A DNA stretch of 64,000 bases from SSF14 sp046331245 (GTDB taxonomy: Bacteria; Actinomycetota; Acidimicrobiia; Acidimicrobiales; Microtrichaceae), in assembly GCA_046331245.1 (NCBI GenBank), contig JAXLRH010000014.1, forward strand, positions 29,541 through 93,540, in the 5' to 3' direction. The translations under genes were made by a program, and so were the position numbers. Of the stretch, positions 33,304 to 41,833 are shown piece by piece; the stretch's first letter is position 1; every line of letters begins with the position of its first letter. Under the pieces are notes generated by a model. It had not been told where the DNA came from, did not search any database, and saw only the letters and a list, made by a program, of their open reading frames with translations.

Positions 33304-34080
33304 TCAGCGCTGGTGCTCGGGACACGACAACGTCGTGCGACCGGCGAGCGTCCGGCGCAGCAGCTGGGCGCCGTCCCGTGGGCATCGGCCGTCCACGTGC
33401 CGCTCGTCCGCCAGGTCGCCGAGGTGCGACCCGCCACGCCGGGTGAGCTGCGCGATCGTGCGACGCATCACACGCCGCAGCTCCGCCAGCGTCTCGTCGG
33501 GCAGCGATCGCGCCGACCGGGCCGGATCGAGCCCGACGCGCCACAGGATCTCGTCCACCAGCAGGTTGCCGAGCCCGGCGATGCGGGACTGGTCGAGCAA
33601 CACCGCCTTCAACGACCGGTCCGAGCGCATCGCCTCCCGGAGCTCCGCGACGGAGATCGTGGTGGCGTCGGGCCCGAGGCGCGTCAGGTCGGGGTCGAGC
33701 TCGACGTTGCCGAACCGTCGCGGGTCGTTGATCCGGAGGGTGCCGCCACCGGCGAATCGCAGCGCGAACCGGTCCCACGACGGGTCGTCGCGGCCCGACG
33801 AGTACTCCAGCTGCTCGATGGGCGCGACGTCGTCCACGACCAGCCGACCGGTCATGCCGAAGCGGAGTCCCAGGACGGTGCCGTTGTCGAGGTGCGCCAT
33901 CGCCAGCTTCCCGCGCCGAGAGGTCGACTCCACGACCGCACCGGTGAGCGTGGCGACGAGCTCGACCGGGTCGACGCCTCGCACGAACGAGAGGTCGGGC
34001 GTCGACGCCGCGTCGATGCGGCGGCCCACGGTGAGGTAGAGCGCCCGGCGGTACGACTCGACCTCGATCAGCTCCGGCAC
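33304..34080 (-). CDS. Formamidopyrimidine-DNA glycosylase family protein (Fpg/Nei)
   Basis: A 258-residue base-excision repair glycosylase. The GTG start gives (M)P-E-L-I-E-V-E, so the N-terminal Pro and following Glu form the catalytic pair. The helix-two-turn-helix is L-D-Q-S-R-I-A-G-L-G-N-L-L-V-D-E-I-L near 155-175. The C-terminal zinc finger is atypical: R-C-P-R-D...L-S-C-P-E-H, giving Cys, Asp or none, Cys, His rather than four Cys. The family removes oxidised bases by beta/delta elimination. It lies between the trans-sulfuration gene (stop 34083) and a membrane protein gene; the spacing of 2 bases upstream suggests cotranscription with the methionine operon. Confidence 0.9.
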   Translation of the reverse strand: MPELIEVESYRRALYLTVGRRIDAASTPDLSFVRGVDPVELVATLTGAVVESTSRRGKLAMAHLDNGTVLGLRFGMTGRLVVDDVAPIEQLEYSSGRDDPSWDRFALRFAGGGTLRINDPRRFGNVELDPDLTRLGPDATTISVAELREAMRSDRSLKAVLLDQSRIAGLGNLLVDEILWRVGLDPARSARSLPDETLAELRRVMRRTIAQLTRRGGSHLGDLADERHVDGRCPRDGAQLLRRTLAGRTTLSCPEHQR

Positions 34081-34082
34081 GA

Positions 34083-35273
34083 TCAGCGCGCCGCGAGCGC
34101 CTGCTCGAGGTCGGCGACGATGTCGTCGGGGTGTTCGAGACCGACCGACATGCGGATCGTGCCGTCGCCGATGCCCGCCTCGGCGAGCTCCTCGGGGAGG
34201 AGGCCGACGTGGGTCGTCGTGCGGGGGTGCGTGACGAGGGTCTCGGGCCCCCCGAGCGACGTGGCCATCTGCGCGACGCGGGTGCTCTCCACGAACCGAC
34301 GACCGCGCTCTGCGCCCCCGGCGACGTCGAAGGTGATGAGGCCACCAGGCCGGTCGAGCTGACGGCTCGCGAGCTCGTGCTGCGGGTGCGACTCCAGGCC
34401 CGGGTAGGCGACCGACTCGACGTCGGGGTGCCGCTCGAGGAACTCGGCGACCACCTGCGCCGAGGCCGACTGGCGCTCGTAGCGGATCGGCAGCGTCCGG
34501 AGGCCGCGGATCGCGTTCATCGCGTCGAACGGCGAGGCGTTGGCCCCCTGCAGGACAGCGAAGCCCCAGAGCCAGTCGATCAGCTCGCGTTCCCCCGCCA
34601 CCACGCCGATCGTCGCGTCGTTGTGGCCGGCGATCGCCTTGGTCGCCGAGTGCAGCACCAGGTTCACGCCGTACGACAGCGGGCGCTGCCCCATCGGGGT
34701 GGCGAAGGTCGAGTCGACCACGGTGATCGGGCCGCCGATGGTGCCGAACCGCTCGAGGTCGACGAGCGCCAGGCGGGGGTTCGCGGGCGTCTCCGCGAAG
34801 CACAGCATGGTCTTGCCGGGCCGGATGGCGGCGTCCCACGCGTCGGGGTCGGTGGCGTCGACGAACGTGACGTCGATGCCGAAGCGCGGGCACACGGCGG
34901 TGAACAGCATCTGGGTGCCGCTGTACAGCTGCTTCTGCGTGACGATGTGGTCGCCACTCGACAGCAGCCCGAGCACGACTGCGGTCACCGCGCCCATGCC
35001 CGACGAGAACGCGCGGGCGGCCTCGGCGCCCTCCATCTCGGCGATCGCCGACTCGAACGCGCACACCGTCGGGTTGCCGTAACGGCTGTAGAACTCGCTG
35101 GCCCGGGTGGTGGTCGCCATCGCGTGCGCCGCTGCGGCGTCGGGCGTGATGAACGCGGACGTCGCCCACAGCACGGGCGCGAGCGACGAGCCGTTGGCCC
35201 CGCGGCCGGAGCGGATCGCGGTCGTCTCCCGGTGGGGTGGCTGGGGGCGGGATGGGTCGTGCGGCTCGGTCAT
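34083..35273 (-). CDS. Trans-sulfuration enzyme (PLP-dependent; O-acetylhomoserine or cystathionine type)
   Basis: A 396-residue Cys/Met-metabolism PLP enzyme. The PLP site shows Y-S-R-Y-G-N-P-T, S-S-G-M-G-A-V near 95 and the Schiff-base lysine in S-A-T-K-A-I-A-G-H near 205. The family includes O-acetylhomoserine sulfhydrylase, cystathionine gamma-synthase and gamma-lyase; specificity cannot be fixed from sequence by eye. Position directly after metX (ATGA overlap) argues that it uses O-acetylhomoserine for homocysteine or cystathionine formation in methionine synthesis. The SAM riboswitch ahead of metX should regulate both. Confidence 0.92.
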   Translation of the reverse strand: MTEPHDPSRPQPPHRETTAIRSGRGANGSSLAPVLWATSAFITPDAAAAHAMATTTRASEFYSRYGNPTVCAFESAIAEMEGAEAARAFSSGMGAVTAVVLGLLSSGDHIVTQKQLYSGTQMLFTAVCPRFGIDVTFVDATDPDAWDAAIRPGKTMLCFAETPANPRLALVDLERFGTIGGPITVVDSTFATPMGQRPLSYGVNLVLHSATKAIAGHNDATIGVVAGERELIDWLWGFAVLQGANASPFDAMNAIRGLRTLPIRYERQSASAQVVAEFLERHPDVESVAYPGLESHPQHELASRQLDRPGGLITFDVAGGAERGRRFVESTRVAQMATSLGGPETLVTHPRTTTHVGLLPEELAEAGIGDGTIRMSVGLEHPDDIVADLEQALAAR

Positions 35274-36481
35274 GGTCGTCCTCCGAATATCTCGTCCTGG
35301 GTGGTCGCGTCGACGAACGCCTCGAGCACCCGCGAGATCTGCTGGATCTCGATGAGGAACCCGTCGTGGCCGTCGGGGCTGTCGATCTCGTAGAAGCCGC
35401 ACCGCAGGCCGCGGGCGACGAGCACGTCGCGGAGCGCCTGCTGCTGGTACGGCGGGTAGAGCATGTCGCTGTTGATGCTCATGATGACGGCCGGGCACCG
35501 GAACCGGTCGATCGCCGCCTCCACGCCGCCGCGCCCGCGACCCAGGTCGTGCAGATCCATCGCCTTGTTGAGCCGGAGGTAGGAGTTGGCGTCGAAGCGG
35601 CGGACGAGCTTGTCGCCGTGGTAGTCGAGGTACCCCTCGACGTCGAAGCGCTGGTCGAGGGTGAAGCCGTCCGGACCGTCGAGCCGGTCGAGGAGCCGGC
35701 GGCCGAAGCGCCCGGAGAACGCCTCCTCGGACCGGTAGTGGATCTGCGCGATCTCGCGTGCGAGCTTGAGGCCGACGTGAGGCCCGTCGCCGTCCGCCGC
35801 GTCGTAGTAGTCGCCGCCACGGAACCGGGGGTCGGCGAGGATCGCCCGCCGGCCCACCATCGACCAGGCGATCTGTTGGGCGCTGGCGTGCGCCGTGGTG
35901 GCGATCGCGAGGATCGACCGCACCCGGTCGGGGAACATCGCCGCCCACTCGAGCACCTGCATCCCGCCCATCGATCCGCCGACGACGCTCGCCCAGTGGT
36001 CGATGCCGAGGTGGTTCGCCAGCAGCGCCTGCACGCGCACCATGTCGCGGATGCTCACCACGGGGAAGGTGGAGCCGTACGGGCGCCCGGTGCGCGGGTC
36101 GGTGCTGGCCGGGCCGGTGGTGCCCTGACATCCACCGAGCACGTTCGAGCAGACGACGAAGTACCGATCCGTGTCGAGGGCGCGGCCGGACCCGATGAGC
36201 CCGTCCCACCATCCTTCGGTGGGGTGGCCTTCGCCGGCGCGGCCGGCGGCGTGGGAGTCGCCCGTGAGGGCGTGGCACACGAGCACGGCGTTCGAGCCGT
36301 CGGCGGCGAGCTCGCCCCACGTCTCGTACGCGACGACCACCTCGGGGAGGGAGGCACCACCCTCGAGGTGGAAGCTCCGATCGCTCACGACCGTGGCGAG
36401 CTTGCGTCGCCCCAGCGGCATCGCCGGTGTCCAGGCGCCACTGGGCGGCTCGTGACCGAGGGCGGGAATGTCTGTGGTCAT
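35270..36481 (-). CDS. metX: Homoserine O-acetyltransferase
   Basis: A 403-residue alpha/beta-hydrolase-fold acyltransferase making O-acetyl-L-homoserine (some family members are succinyl-specific). The nucleophile elbow is G-G-S-M-G-G-M-Q near residue 160, Asp is in N-S-D-M-L-Y-P-P near 335 and His is in D-G-H-D-G-F near 370. H-A-L-T-G-D-S-H is near 75. ATG 36481 is chosen; in-frame codons upstream lie in the riboswitch leader. It heads the metX/trans-sulfuration pair. Confidence 0.95.
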   Translation of the reverse strand: MTTDIPALGHEPPSGAWTPAMPLGRRKLATVVSDRSFHLEGGASLPEVVVAYETWGELAADGSNAVLVCHALTGDSHAAGRAGEGHPTEGWWDGLIGSGRALDTDRYFVVCSNVLGGCQGTTGPASTDPRTGRPYGSTFPVVSIRDMVRVQALLANHLGIDHWASVVGGSMGGMQVLEWAAMFPDRVRSILAIATTAHASAQQIAWSMVGRRAILADPRFRGGDYYDAADGDGPHVGLKLAREIAQIHYRSEEAFSGRFGRRLLDRLDGPDGFTLDQRFDVEGYLDYHGDKLVRRFDANSYLRLNKAMDLHDLGRGRGGVEAAIDRFRCPAVIMSINSDMLYPPYQQQALRDVLVARGLRCGFYEIDSPDGHDGFLIEIQQISRVLEAFVDATTQDEIFGGRP

Positions 36482-36517
36482 GGCGTGATCGGCCGTTCGT
36501 CTCGGATCCTTGGTTGC

Positions 36518-36544
36518 CGACGAGGTCGGCCCCATCCCTCGTCG
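36518..36544 (-). promoter_or_regulatory. Hairpin between riboswitch and metX start
   Basis: A 7-base stem CGACGAG/CTCGTCG (36544-36518) around a 13-base loop, 37 bases before the metX ATG. It may be the expression-platform hairpin that couples SAM binding to termination or start-site access. It lacks a U-tract, so translational control is more likely. Confidence 0.4.
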
Positions 36545-36557
36545 ACGGCGCCCCGGG

Positions 36558-36645
36558 GGACGTCGCCTCGGAGGTGGCACCTTGGGTGTCCGTCCCAGGT
36601 TGCCGGACCCGCACGAGGCGGGCCGCTCCAGATGGTGACGCTCAG
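36558..36645 (-). promoter_or_regulatory. SAM riboswitch (SAM-I/IV superfamily) upstream of metX
   Basis: On the minus strand the leader holds GGAGCGGCCCG, CCGGCAACC (36606-36598) and AGGTGCCA (36582-36575) followed by CCTCC, in the order and spacing of the SAM-I core. A 5-base closing stem joins GCGTC (about 36641) to GACGT (about 36564). Binding of S-adenosylmethionine to this family turns off methionine biosynthesis genes. The loops resemble SAM-I more than SAM-IV, but by eye I cannot separate them. Confidence 0.75.
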
Positions 36646-36658
36646 TGTAGCGAGCCGG

Positions 36659-38263
36659 TCACGACCCGGACACACGATTGGCGGGCAGCCGCGACGCCCA
36701 CCAGTCGACGAGCGCGTCGTCCTCGACGCCCCACGCGGCGTTCAACGTCCGACCGATCTCGTGCCACGCCGAGGTGGACGGTGGACGCTCCGTCGAGAGC
36801 ATCGCCACCGCGTCGTCCCAGTGGCGCCGGCTCGTCGGCACCGGGATCTCGACCACCTGGCGGGCGGCCAGCTTGAGGGCTCCCGACGACATGCCGGCGC
36901 CGCCGAACCGCCAGAGCGCCCATGCCGTCGCCGCCGGTGCCAGCAGCGCGGCCTCGAGGTGCCGGACCCCCACATCGGCCATGGGGAGCACCGCGAGCAG
37001 TGGCGTCAGGGGAACCAGATCGCCGGCGTCGTCGGCGACCGCCTCGATCACCCGGGTCTGCGTGGCGACGAGCACCTTCGGCACCGCGAGCCGAGCGACC
37101 CACGCGGCGAGCCGCTCGTCGGCCGCGCCCAACGCCTCACGATCGAGCCATGGGGTCGTCCACCGCTCACGTGCGATCGTGACGTCACGTTCCCCCCACG
37201 CGCAGGTCGCCGGGTCGACCATGGCGGTGGTGGCCACCCGTGCTGCCGACACGGGCCGTTCGGCACGGAGATGCGGGATGAGGCCGTAGTACTGGTCGCG
37301 AAAGCCGGCCGTCGCGACGGCGAGGTCACCGAGTCGCCACGCTCCGGGAGCAGGCGTCACCTGCGGGACGCCGTGAGCCGTCGCCCACACCGACGACCAC
37401 GTCGGCGTTGCGGCGAGCAGGTCGAGCGTCACCGACCCGTGGCGCAGCGTGGCATCGCGCCCGCCGAGCACGTCGACGGTCGTCGCCGTCGTCGGCGTTG
37501 CGAGCAGGACCGGCGCACACACGTCGACGTTGGCGGCGAAGAGCTGCTCCCCCGGCATCCACACCGCAACGGGCGACGAGCGGGCGACGACCGCCGACCG
37601 GACGGCCTCCGCGTCGCGGGCCACGAGGAACGATCGCGGCTGCAGGAGCGCGACCACGCCACCGGTCCGCACGAGCTCGAGCCCACGGAGCTGGAACAGT
37701 GCGGCCACGTCCACGTAGCCGCCCGCCGCCGCGCCGTACCGCTCGCGCAGGCGTTCCCGGGCTGCAGCGGCGCGGGCCGTGCGTGCGGCGAGCTGCCCCT
37801 GGAACGGCGGGTTGCCGACCACGATGTCGACGGCACCCTCCTCGGGCAGGGCGTCGTGCAGCGCGTCGGCGACGACGACCCGGGGCGACGGCCGCCCCCG
37901 ATACCCGGCCCCGGCCGCCCACACCGCCAACGCCTCCGCGGTGGCCCGCACCGCCCCGGCGTCGATGTCGGCGCCGACCACCAGTTCGTCCACGATCCGC
38001 TCGACCGGCGCACCGGCCCGGAGCAACCACTCGGCAGCGGCCACCAGGAAGACACCGCCCCCACAGCTCGGGTCGCACACCACCGGATGACCCGGGCCCT
38101 GCCATGCCTCCAACGCGAGGCGGAGCAGGGTCTCGGCGACGTCGCTGGGCGTGAAGTGGGACCCCAGCTCGCGTGCGGTCCGATCGAGACCGGCCTCGTG
38201 CCGTTCGCCGACCGCGTACGCCTCCCGCAACCCGGCCGAAGGAGCGGCGCCGGCGGTCGTCAC
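36659..38263 (-). CDS. N6-adenine DNA methyltransferase, no restriction partner seen
   Basis: A 534-residue class I methyltransferase. Residues about 30-160 show H-F-T-P, motif I D-P-S-C-G-G-G (64-70) and catalytic N-P-P-F (151-154) typical of gamma-type N6-adenine methylases. The C-terminal half (about 290-520) probably contains the target recognition region, with G-F-R-D-Q-Y-Y-G near 325 and G-A-L-K-L-A-A-R-Q-V near 480, the arrangement of type IIG and BREX/DISARM-type methylases. No nuclease domain is fused and no restriction gene lies beside it, so it may be an orphan regulator or anti-restriction enzyme. GTG 38263 is the start. It is divergent from the Nudix gene, 38 bases apart. Confidence 0.85.
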   Translation of the reverse strand: MTTAGAAPSAGLREAYAVGERHEAGLDRTARELGSHFTPSDVAETLLRLALEAWQGPGHPVVCDPSCGGGVFLVAAAEWLLRAGAPVERIVDELVVGADIDAGAVRATAEALAVWAAGAGYRGRPSPRVVVADALHDALPEEGAVDIVVGNPPFQGQLAARTARAAAARERLRERYGAAAGGYVDVAALFQLRGLELVRTGGVVALLQPRSFLVARDAEAVRSAVVARSSPVAVWMPGEQLFAANVDVCAPVLLATPTTATTVDVLGGRDATLRHGSVTLDLLAATPTWSSVWATAHGVPQVTPAPGAWRLGDLAVATAGFRDQYYGLIPHLRAERPVSAARVATTAMVDPATCAWGERDVTIARERWTTPWLDREALGAADERLAAWVARLAVPKVLVATQTRVIEAVADDAGDLVPLTPLLAVLPMADVGVRHLEAALLAPAATAWALWRFGGAGMSSGALKLAARQVVEIPVPTSRRHWDDAVAMLSTERPPSTSAWHEIGRTLNAAWGVEDDALVDWWASRLPANRVSGS

Positions 38264-38289
38264 GCCGCGAGTCTCCCACGGCGCGCCGC

Positions 38290-38295
38290 TAGGTT
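38290..38295 (+). promoter_or_regulatory. Leaderless-type -10 box for the Nudix gene
   Basis: TAGGTT with a 6-base spacer to the ATG at 38302. Confidence 0.5.
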
Positions 38296-38301
38296 CGGGC
38301 G

Positions 38302-38859
38302 ATGGAATGGATCGTGCACGACGAGCGGGCCCTGTACGAGAGCGAGTGGGTCTCGCTCGCGATCGCCGACGTCGAGGTGCCGGGCGTGCGCCGCTTCGAC
38401 CATCACCTGATCCACGTCGGCCCAGCCGCCGGCGTGGTGGTGCACGACCCCGATCGCGGGGTGCTGCTCCTGTGGCGCCACCGGTTCATCACCGACTCGT
38501 GGGGCTGGGAGATCCCGGCGGGGCGGGTCGACGCCGGGGAGTCGATCGAGGAGGCAGCGGCCCGCGAGACGCTGGAGGAGACCGGCTGGCGGCCGGGCGA
38601 CCTCCGTCCGCTCACTGCGTTCTTCCCCACGAACGGCCTCTCCGACCAGGCGTTCCACATCTTCACGGCCGAGTCGGCGACCCACGAGGGACCGCCGGCC
38701 GACCCGTCGGAGTCGAGCCGCATCGAGTGGCTGCCCGTGCCGGAGCTGCGCCGAGCGATCGCCGAGGGCGAGATGCGCGACGGCCTCTCGCTCACCGCGT
38801 GCTGCTATGCCCTGGCCTTCGGGGACCTCACGCCGTTGCCGACGGATCCCACGAGATGA
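38302..38859 (+). CDS. Nudix hydrolase (ADP-ribose pyrophosphatase-like)
   Basis: A 185-residue Nudix protein. The Nudix box spans residues 74-96, beginning G-R-V-D-A-G-E and ending R-E-T-L-E-E-T-G-W, with the metal-binding Glu pair intact. W-G-W-E-I-P-A-G just before it and the spacing resemble ADP-ribose or nucleoside-diphosphate-sugar pyrophosphatases, but specificity is not certain. The last 30 codons overlap the 3' end of the convergent DEAD-box helicase gene by 32 bases. Confidence 0.93.
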   Translation: MEWIVHDERALYESEWVSLAIADVEVPGVRRFDHHLIHVGPAAGVVVHDPDRGVLLLWRHRFITDSWGWEIPAGRVDAGESIEEAAARETLEETGWRPGDLRPLTAFFPTNGLSDQAFHIFTAESATHEGPPADPSESSRIEWLPVPELRRAIAEGEMRDGLSLTACCYALAFGDLTPLPTDPTR

Positions 38860-39991
38860 GGTCGGCCAGACGCGGATCATTGGAGAACATCTCGACGATC
38901 GGGATGTTGAGACCGATGCGCTTCTGGAGCCGCTTCAGCTCGAGCTCCTGATTCCAGAGGCAGAACGTGACGACCACGCCGGACGTGCCGGCGCGGGCGG
39001 TGCGGCCCGAGCGGTGCAGGTAGGTCTTGTGGTCGCTCGGCGGGTCGTAGTGGATCACCACGTCGACGTCGTCGATGTGGATGCCACGCGCGGCGACGTC
39101 GGTGGCCACCAGCGCCTGCAGCTTCCCCTCGCCGAACTGGGCCAGGGCGCGCTCGCGCATGTTCTGGCGGAGGTCGCCGTGGATCGGAGCCGCGGTGACG
39201 CCCTCGTCCTCGAGCTTGTCGGCGAGACGGTCCGCGCCGTGCTTGGTCGCGGTGAAGAGCATCGTGCGGTTGGAGTTGCGGATGATCGCCGCGGCGACCT
39301 TCACACGGTCCATCTCGTGCACGTGGATGAACCGGTGGTGCATCTGGTCGACGGTCACTGTGGGCGACTCGACCTCGTGCAGCACGGGATCGTGCTGGTA
39401 CCGCTGCACCAGCGAGTCGACGACGCCGTCGAGCGTTGCCGAGAACAGGAGCGTCTGATGCTCGCCCTCGATGTTGCGGAGGATCCACTCGACCTGCGGG
39501 AGGAACCCCATGTCGGCCATGCGGTCGGCCTCGTCGATGATGACGTGACCGACGTCGGCGACCGAGAGCGCCTTGCGGTCGATGAGGTCGATAGCCCGGC
39601 CGGGGGTGCAGACGATGAGGTCGACGCCCTGCTCGAGGGCGGCGACCTGCTTCTCGATGGGATCGCCGCCGTAGATGGCGGTCACCACCCGGTCGACGGC
39701 GCCGGCCAGCGGGATGAGCTCGTCGCGCACCTGCGTCGCGAGCTCGCGGGTCGGCACCAGCACGATGCCGGTGGGCCGGTTCGGCGCGGCCTTCGGGAGG
39801 TTCTGGAGGGTCGGAAGGCCGAATGCGAGCGTCTTGCCCGATCCGGTCTTGGCCTTGCCGCAGACGTCGCGTCCGGCGAGGGCATCGGCAATGGTCAGGG
39901 CTTGGATGGCGAACGGCTCGGTGATCCCCCGGGCGGCGAGCACGGCCACCATCGGGGAGGAGACGCCGAGCGACTCGAACGTTGTGGTCAT
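38828..39991 (-). CDS. DEAD-box ATP-dependent RNA helicase (short form)
   Basis: A 387-residue core RNA helicase without an extra C-terminal RNA-binding domain. Visible are A-I-Q (Q motif), K-A-K-T-G-S-G-K-T, P-T-R-E-L-A, I-D-E-A-D-R-M, S-A-T-L-D and H-R-S-G-R-T-A-R-A-G. It is distinct from the DeaD-type helicase at 12.1 kb and likely acts in RNA folding or ribosome assembly. ATG 39991 follows AAGGAAAC; a TAGCCT box about 25 bases upstream indicates a short leader rather than a leaderless transcript. In-frame codons further upstream do not match helicases. Confidence 0.94.
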   Translation of the reverse strand: MTTTFESLGVSSPMVAVLAARGITEPFAIQALTIADALAGRDVCGKAKTGSGKTLAFGLPTLQNLPKAAPNRPTGIVLVPTRELATQVRDELIPLAGAVDRVVTAIYGGDPIEKQVAALEQGVDLIVCTPGRAIDLIDRKALSVADVGHVIIDEADRMADMGFLPQVEWILRNIEGEHQTLLFSATLDGVVDSLVQRYQHDPVLHEVESPTVTVDQMHHRFIHVHEMDRVKVAAAIIRNSNRTMLFTATKHGADRLADKLEDEGVTAAPIHGDLRQNMRERALAQFGEGKLQALVATDVAARGIHIDDVDVVIHYDPPSDHKTYLHRSGRTARAGTSGVVVTFCLWNQELELKRLQKRIGLNIPIVEMFSNDPRLADLISWDPSATA

Positions 39992-40095
39992 ATGTTTCCT
40001 TGTTGTCGGATCAAGGCTACCGGCTGAACGCACCTCCCCCGGACCAACGGGCCCGACTGGCACGGGACCGGCGCCAACTGTGCGACAGTGACGGG

Positions 40096-40929
40096 ATGAG
40101 AGACGGGATGGACGAGGAGCGCTCCCTCGTCGAACGCTGGCCCGCCGAGCACGTGTGCGTCGCCGCCGTCGGGCCCGACGGACTGCTGTCGTCGACGGGC
40201 GACCTCGAGCACCGCTTCGCCCTCGCATCGGTCACGAAGCCCCTGGTCGCGACGGCGGTGCTGGTCGCGGTCGAGGAGGGGGCCGTCGATCTCGACGGGC
40301 CGTGCGGCCCCGACGGCTCCACCGTCCGCCACCTGCTGGCGCACGCGTCGGGGATCGCCCCCGACGACCGGACGGTGCTCGTGCCGCCGGGTCGACGCCG
40401 CATCTACTCCAACAGCGGCTTCGAGATCCTGGCGGAGCACCTCGCCACGGCGACGGGCATCGGCCTCGCCGACTACCTCCGCGAAGGCGTGTTCGAACCG
40501 CTCGGCATGGACGACAGCGAGCTCGTCGGGTCGCCCGGCGCGGGCGCCACGTCGACGGTCGCCGACCTCGCGCTGTGGGTGCAGGAGTGGCTGTCCCCCG
40601 GCCGGCTGCTGCACCCCTCGACCGTCGCCGAGGCGACGACGGTGCAGTATCCCGAGCTCAGCGGCGTGCTGCCGGGCTACGGGACGCAGACCCCGAACCC
40701 GTGGGGGCTCGGCGTCGAGATCCGCGGGCACAAGTGGCCCCACTGGAGCGGCACCCAGAACTCCCCCGCCACCTACGGGCACTTCGGGAAGTCAGGCACC
40801 TTCGTCTGGATCGACCCCGTCGCGCGCCTCGGCCTCGTCGGCCTCGGCGACACCGACTTCGGCCAGTGGGCGGTCGACCTCTGGCCCGTCCTCAACGACG
40901 CCGTCCTCGCCGAGCACCGGCGCGACTGA
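40096..40929 (+). CDS. Serine hydrolase (class C beta-lactamase/esterase fold)
   Basis: A 277-residue penicillin-binding-protein-like hydrolase. The three active-site motifs are S-V-T-K (SxxK), Y-S-N (YxN, in I-Y-S-N-S-G-F-E) and H-F-G-K-S-G-T (HxG/KTG-like). Length (about 280) is short for beta-lactamases and typical of EstB-like esterases. There is no signal peptide, so a cytoplasmic esterase is more likely than a drug-resistance enzyme. ATG 40096 or 40108 are both possible. Its last 138 bases lie antisense to the end of lgt. Confidence 0.88.
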   Translation: MRDGMDEERSLVERWPAEHVCVAAVGPDGLLSSTGDLEHRFALASVTKPLVATAVLVAVEEGAVDLDGPCGPDGSTVRHLLAHASGIAPDDRTVLVPPGRRRIYSNSGFEILAEHLATATGIGLADYLREGVFEPLGMDDSELVGSPGAGATSTVADLALWVQEWLSPGRLLHPSTVAEATTVQYPELSGVLPGYGTQTPNPWGLGVEIRGHKWPHWSGTQNSPATYGHFGKSGTFVWIDPVARLGLVGLGDTDFGQWAVDLWPVLNDAVLAEHRRD

Positions 40930-41814
40930 CGCGTCGCCCCCGCCCTCGCCGACGGCAGGGGTGTCGGGCGTCCCCTCGGCATCGGGCCCGGCCCACGGCT
41001 CCGGCTTCACGCCCCGCTCCTCGACGGGGCGCAGGAGGCCACCCCAGAAGAGCCAGACGAGCCCGATCGAGATCGCGATGATCGACGTCCACGTGTTCAC
41101 GCGCAGGCCGAGGATGCGGTTGGCGTGGTCGGAGCGGAGGTACTCCACCCAGATACGGCCGCTGAAGTAGCCGACGACGAACCCCGGCAGCATCTTGCCG
41201 GGACGGAGGATCTTCTTCGAGTCGATGAACAGCAGCACACCCATCACACCGAGGCTCCACAGGGCCTCGTACAGGAAGGTGGGCTGGAACGTCGTGTAGC
41301 CGATGTACTGCGGCGAGTTCTGGCGGACCTTCTCCGGGCTGATCTCGACCGCCCAGGGCAGCGTCGAGGGACGGCCGAAGAGCTCCTGGTTGAAGTAGTT
41401 GCCGAGCCGGCCGACGGCCTGTGCCAACGGGATCGTCGGCGCCATCGCGTCGGCGATGTCCGCGACCTTGATCTTGTAGTGCCGCGCCGCGACGACGCCG
41501 CCGATCATGCCGAGCAGGATTCCGCCGGGGATGCCGAGGCCGCCGTTCCAGATCTGGAACGGCCAGTACCACGGGTCGCCCTTGTGCAGGTTGAAGTCGG
41601 TGATGACGTGCCACAGGCGAGCGCCGACGAGGCCCGCCGGGACCGCCCACACCGCGACGTCGGCGACCTCGTCGGGATCGTGGCCCGCCGCACGCCACCG
41701 CCGGCGGGACACCGTCACCGCGGCGAGCACGCCGAGGGCGATCATCAGGCCGTAGTAGCGGATGCCGATACCGGGGACGAATTCCGACGACGGGCTGGGA
41801 AACGATGCGAGCAC
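40792..41814 (-). CDS. lgt: Prolipoprotein diacylglyceryl transferase
   Basis: A 340-residue membrane enzyme that transfers diacylglycerol to the lipobox cysteine of prolipoproteins. Seven hydrophobic segments fill the first 270 residues. The signature region G-R-L-G-N-Y-F-N-Q-E-L-F-G-R-P lies near 130-145, with catalytic Arg and His candidates around it. The C-terminal tail (about 270-340) is acidic, low in complexity and antisense to the serine hydrolase gene. GTG 41814 is preceded by TAGGCT (8-base spacer). At least six lipoprotein genes lie in the window as its potential substrates. Confidence 0.94.
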   Translation of the reverse strand: MLASFPSPSSEFVPGIGIRYYGLMIALGVLAAVTVSRRRWRAAGHDPDEVADVAVWAVPAGLVGARLWHVITDFNLHKGDPWYWPFQIWNGGLGIPGGILLGMIGGVVAARHYKIKVADIADAMAPTIPLAQAVGRLGNYFNQELFGRPSTLPWAVEISPEKVRQNSPQYIGYTTFQPTFLYEALWSLGVMGVLLFIDSKKILRPGKMLPGFVVGYFSGRIWVEYLRSDHANRILGLRVNTWTSIIAISIGLVWLFWGGLLRPVEERGVKPEPWAGPDAEGTPDTPAVGEGGGDASVAPVLGEDGVVEDGPEVDRPLAEVGVAEADEAEARDGVDPDEGA

Positions 41815-41822
41815 GAGGCGGC

Positions 41823-41828
41823 AGCCTA
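41823..41828 (-). promoter_or_regulatory. Leaderless-type -10 box for lgt
   Basis: TAGGCT on the minus strand, 8 bases before the GTG at 41814. It lies just before the stop region of the upstream lipoprotein gene (41834). Confidence 0.45.
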
Positions 41829-41833
41829 GGGGG

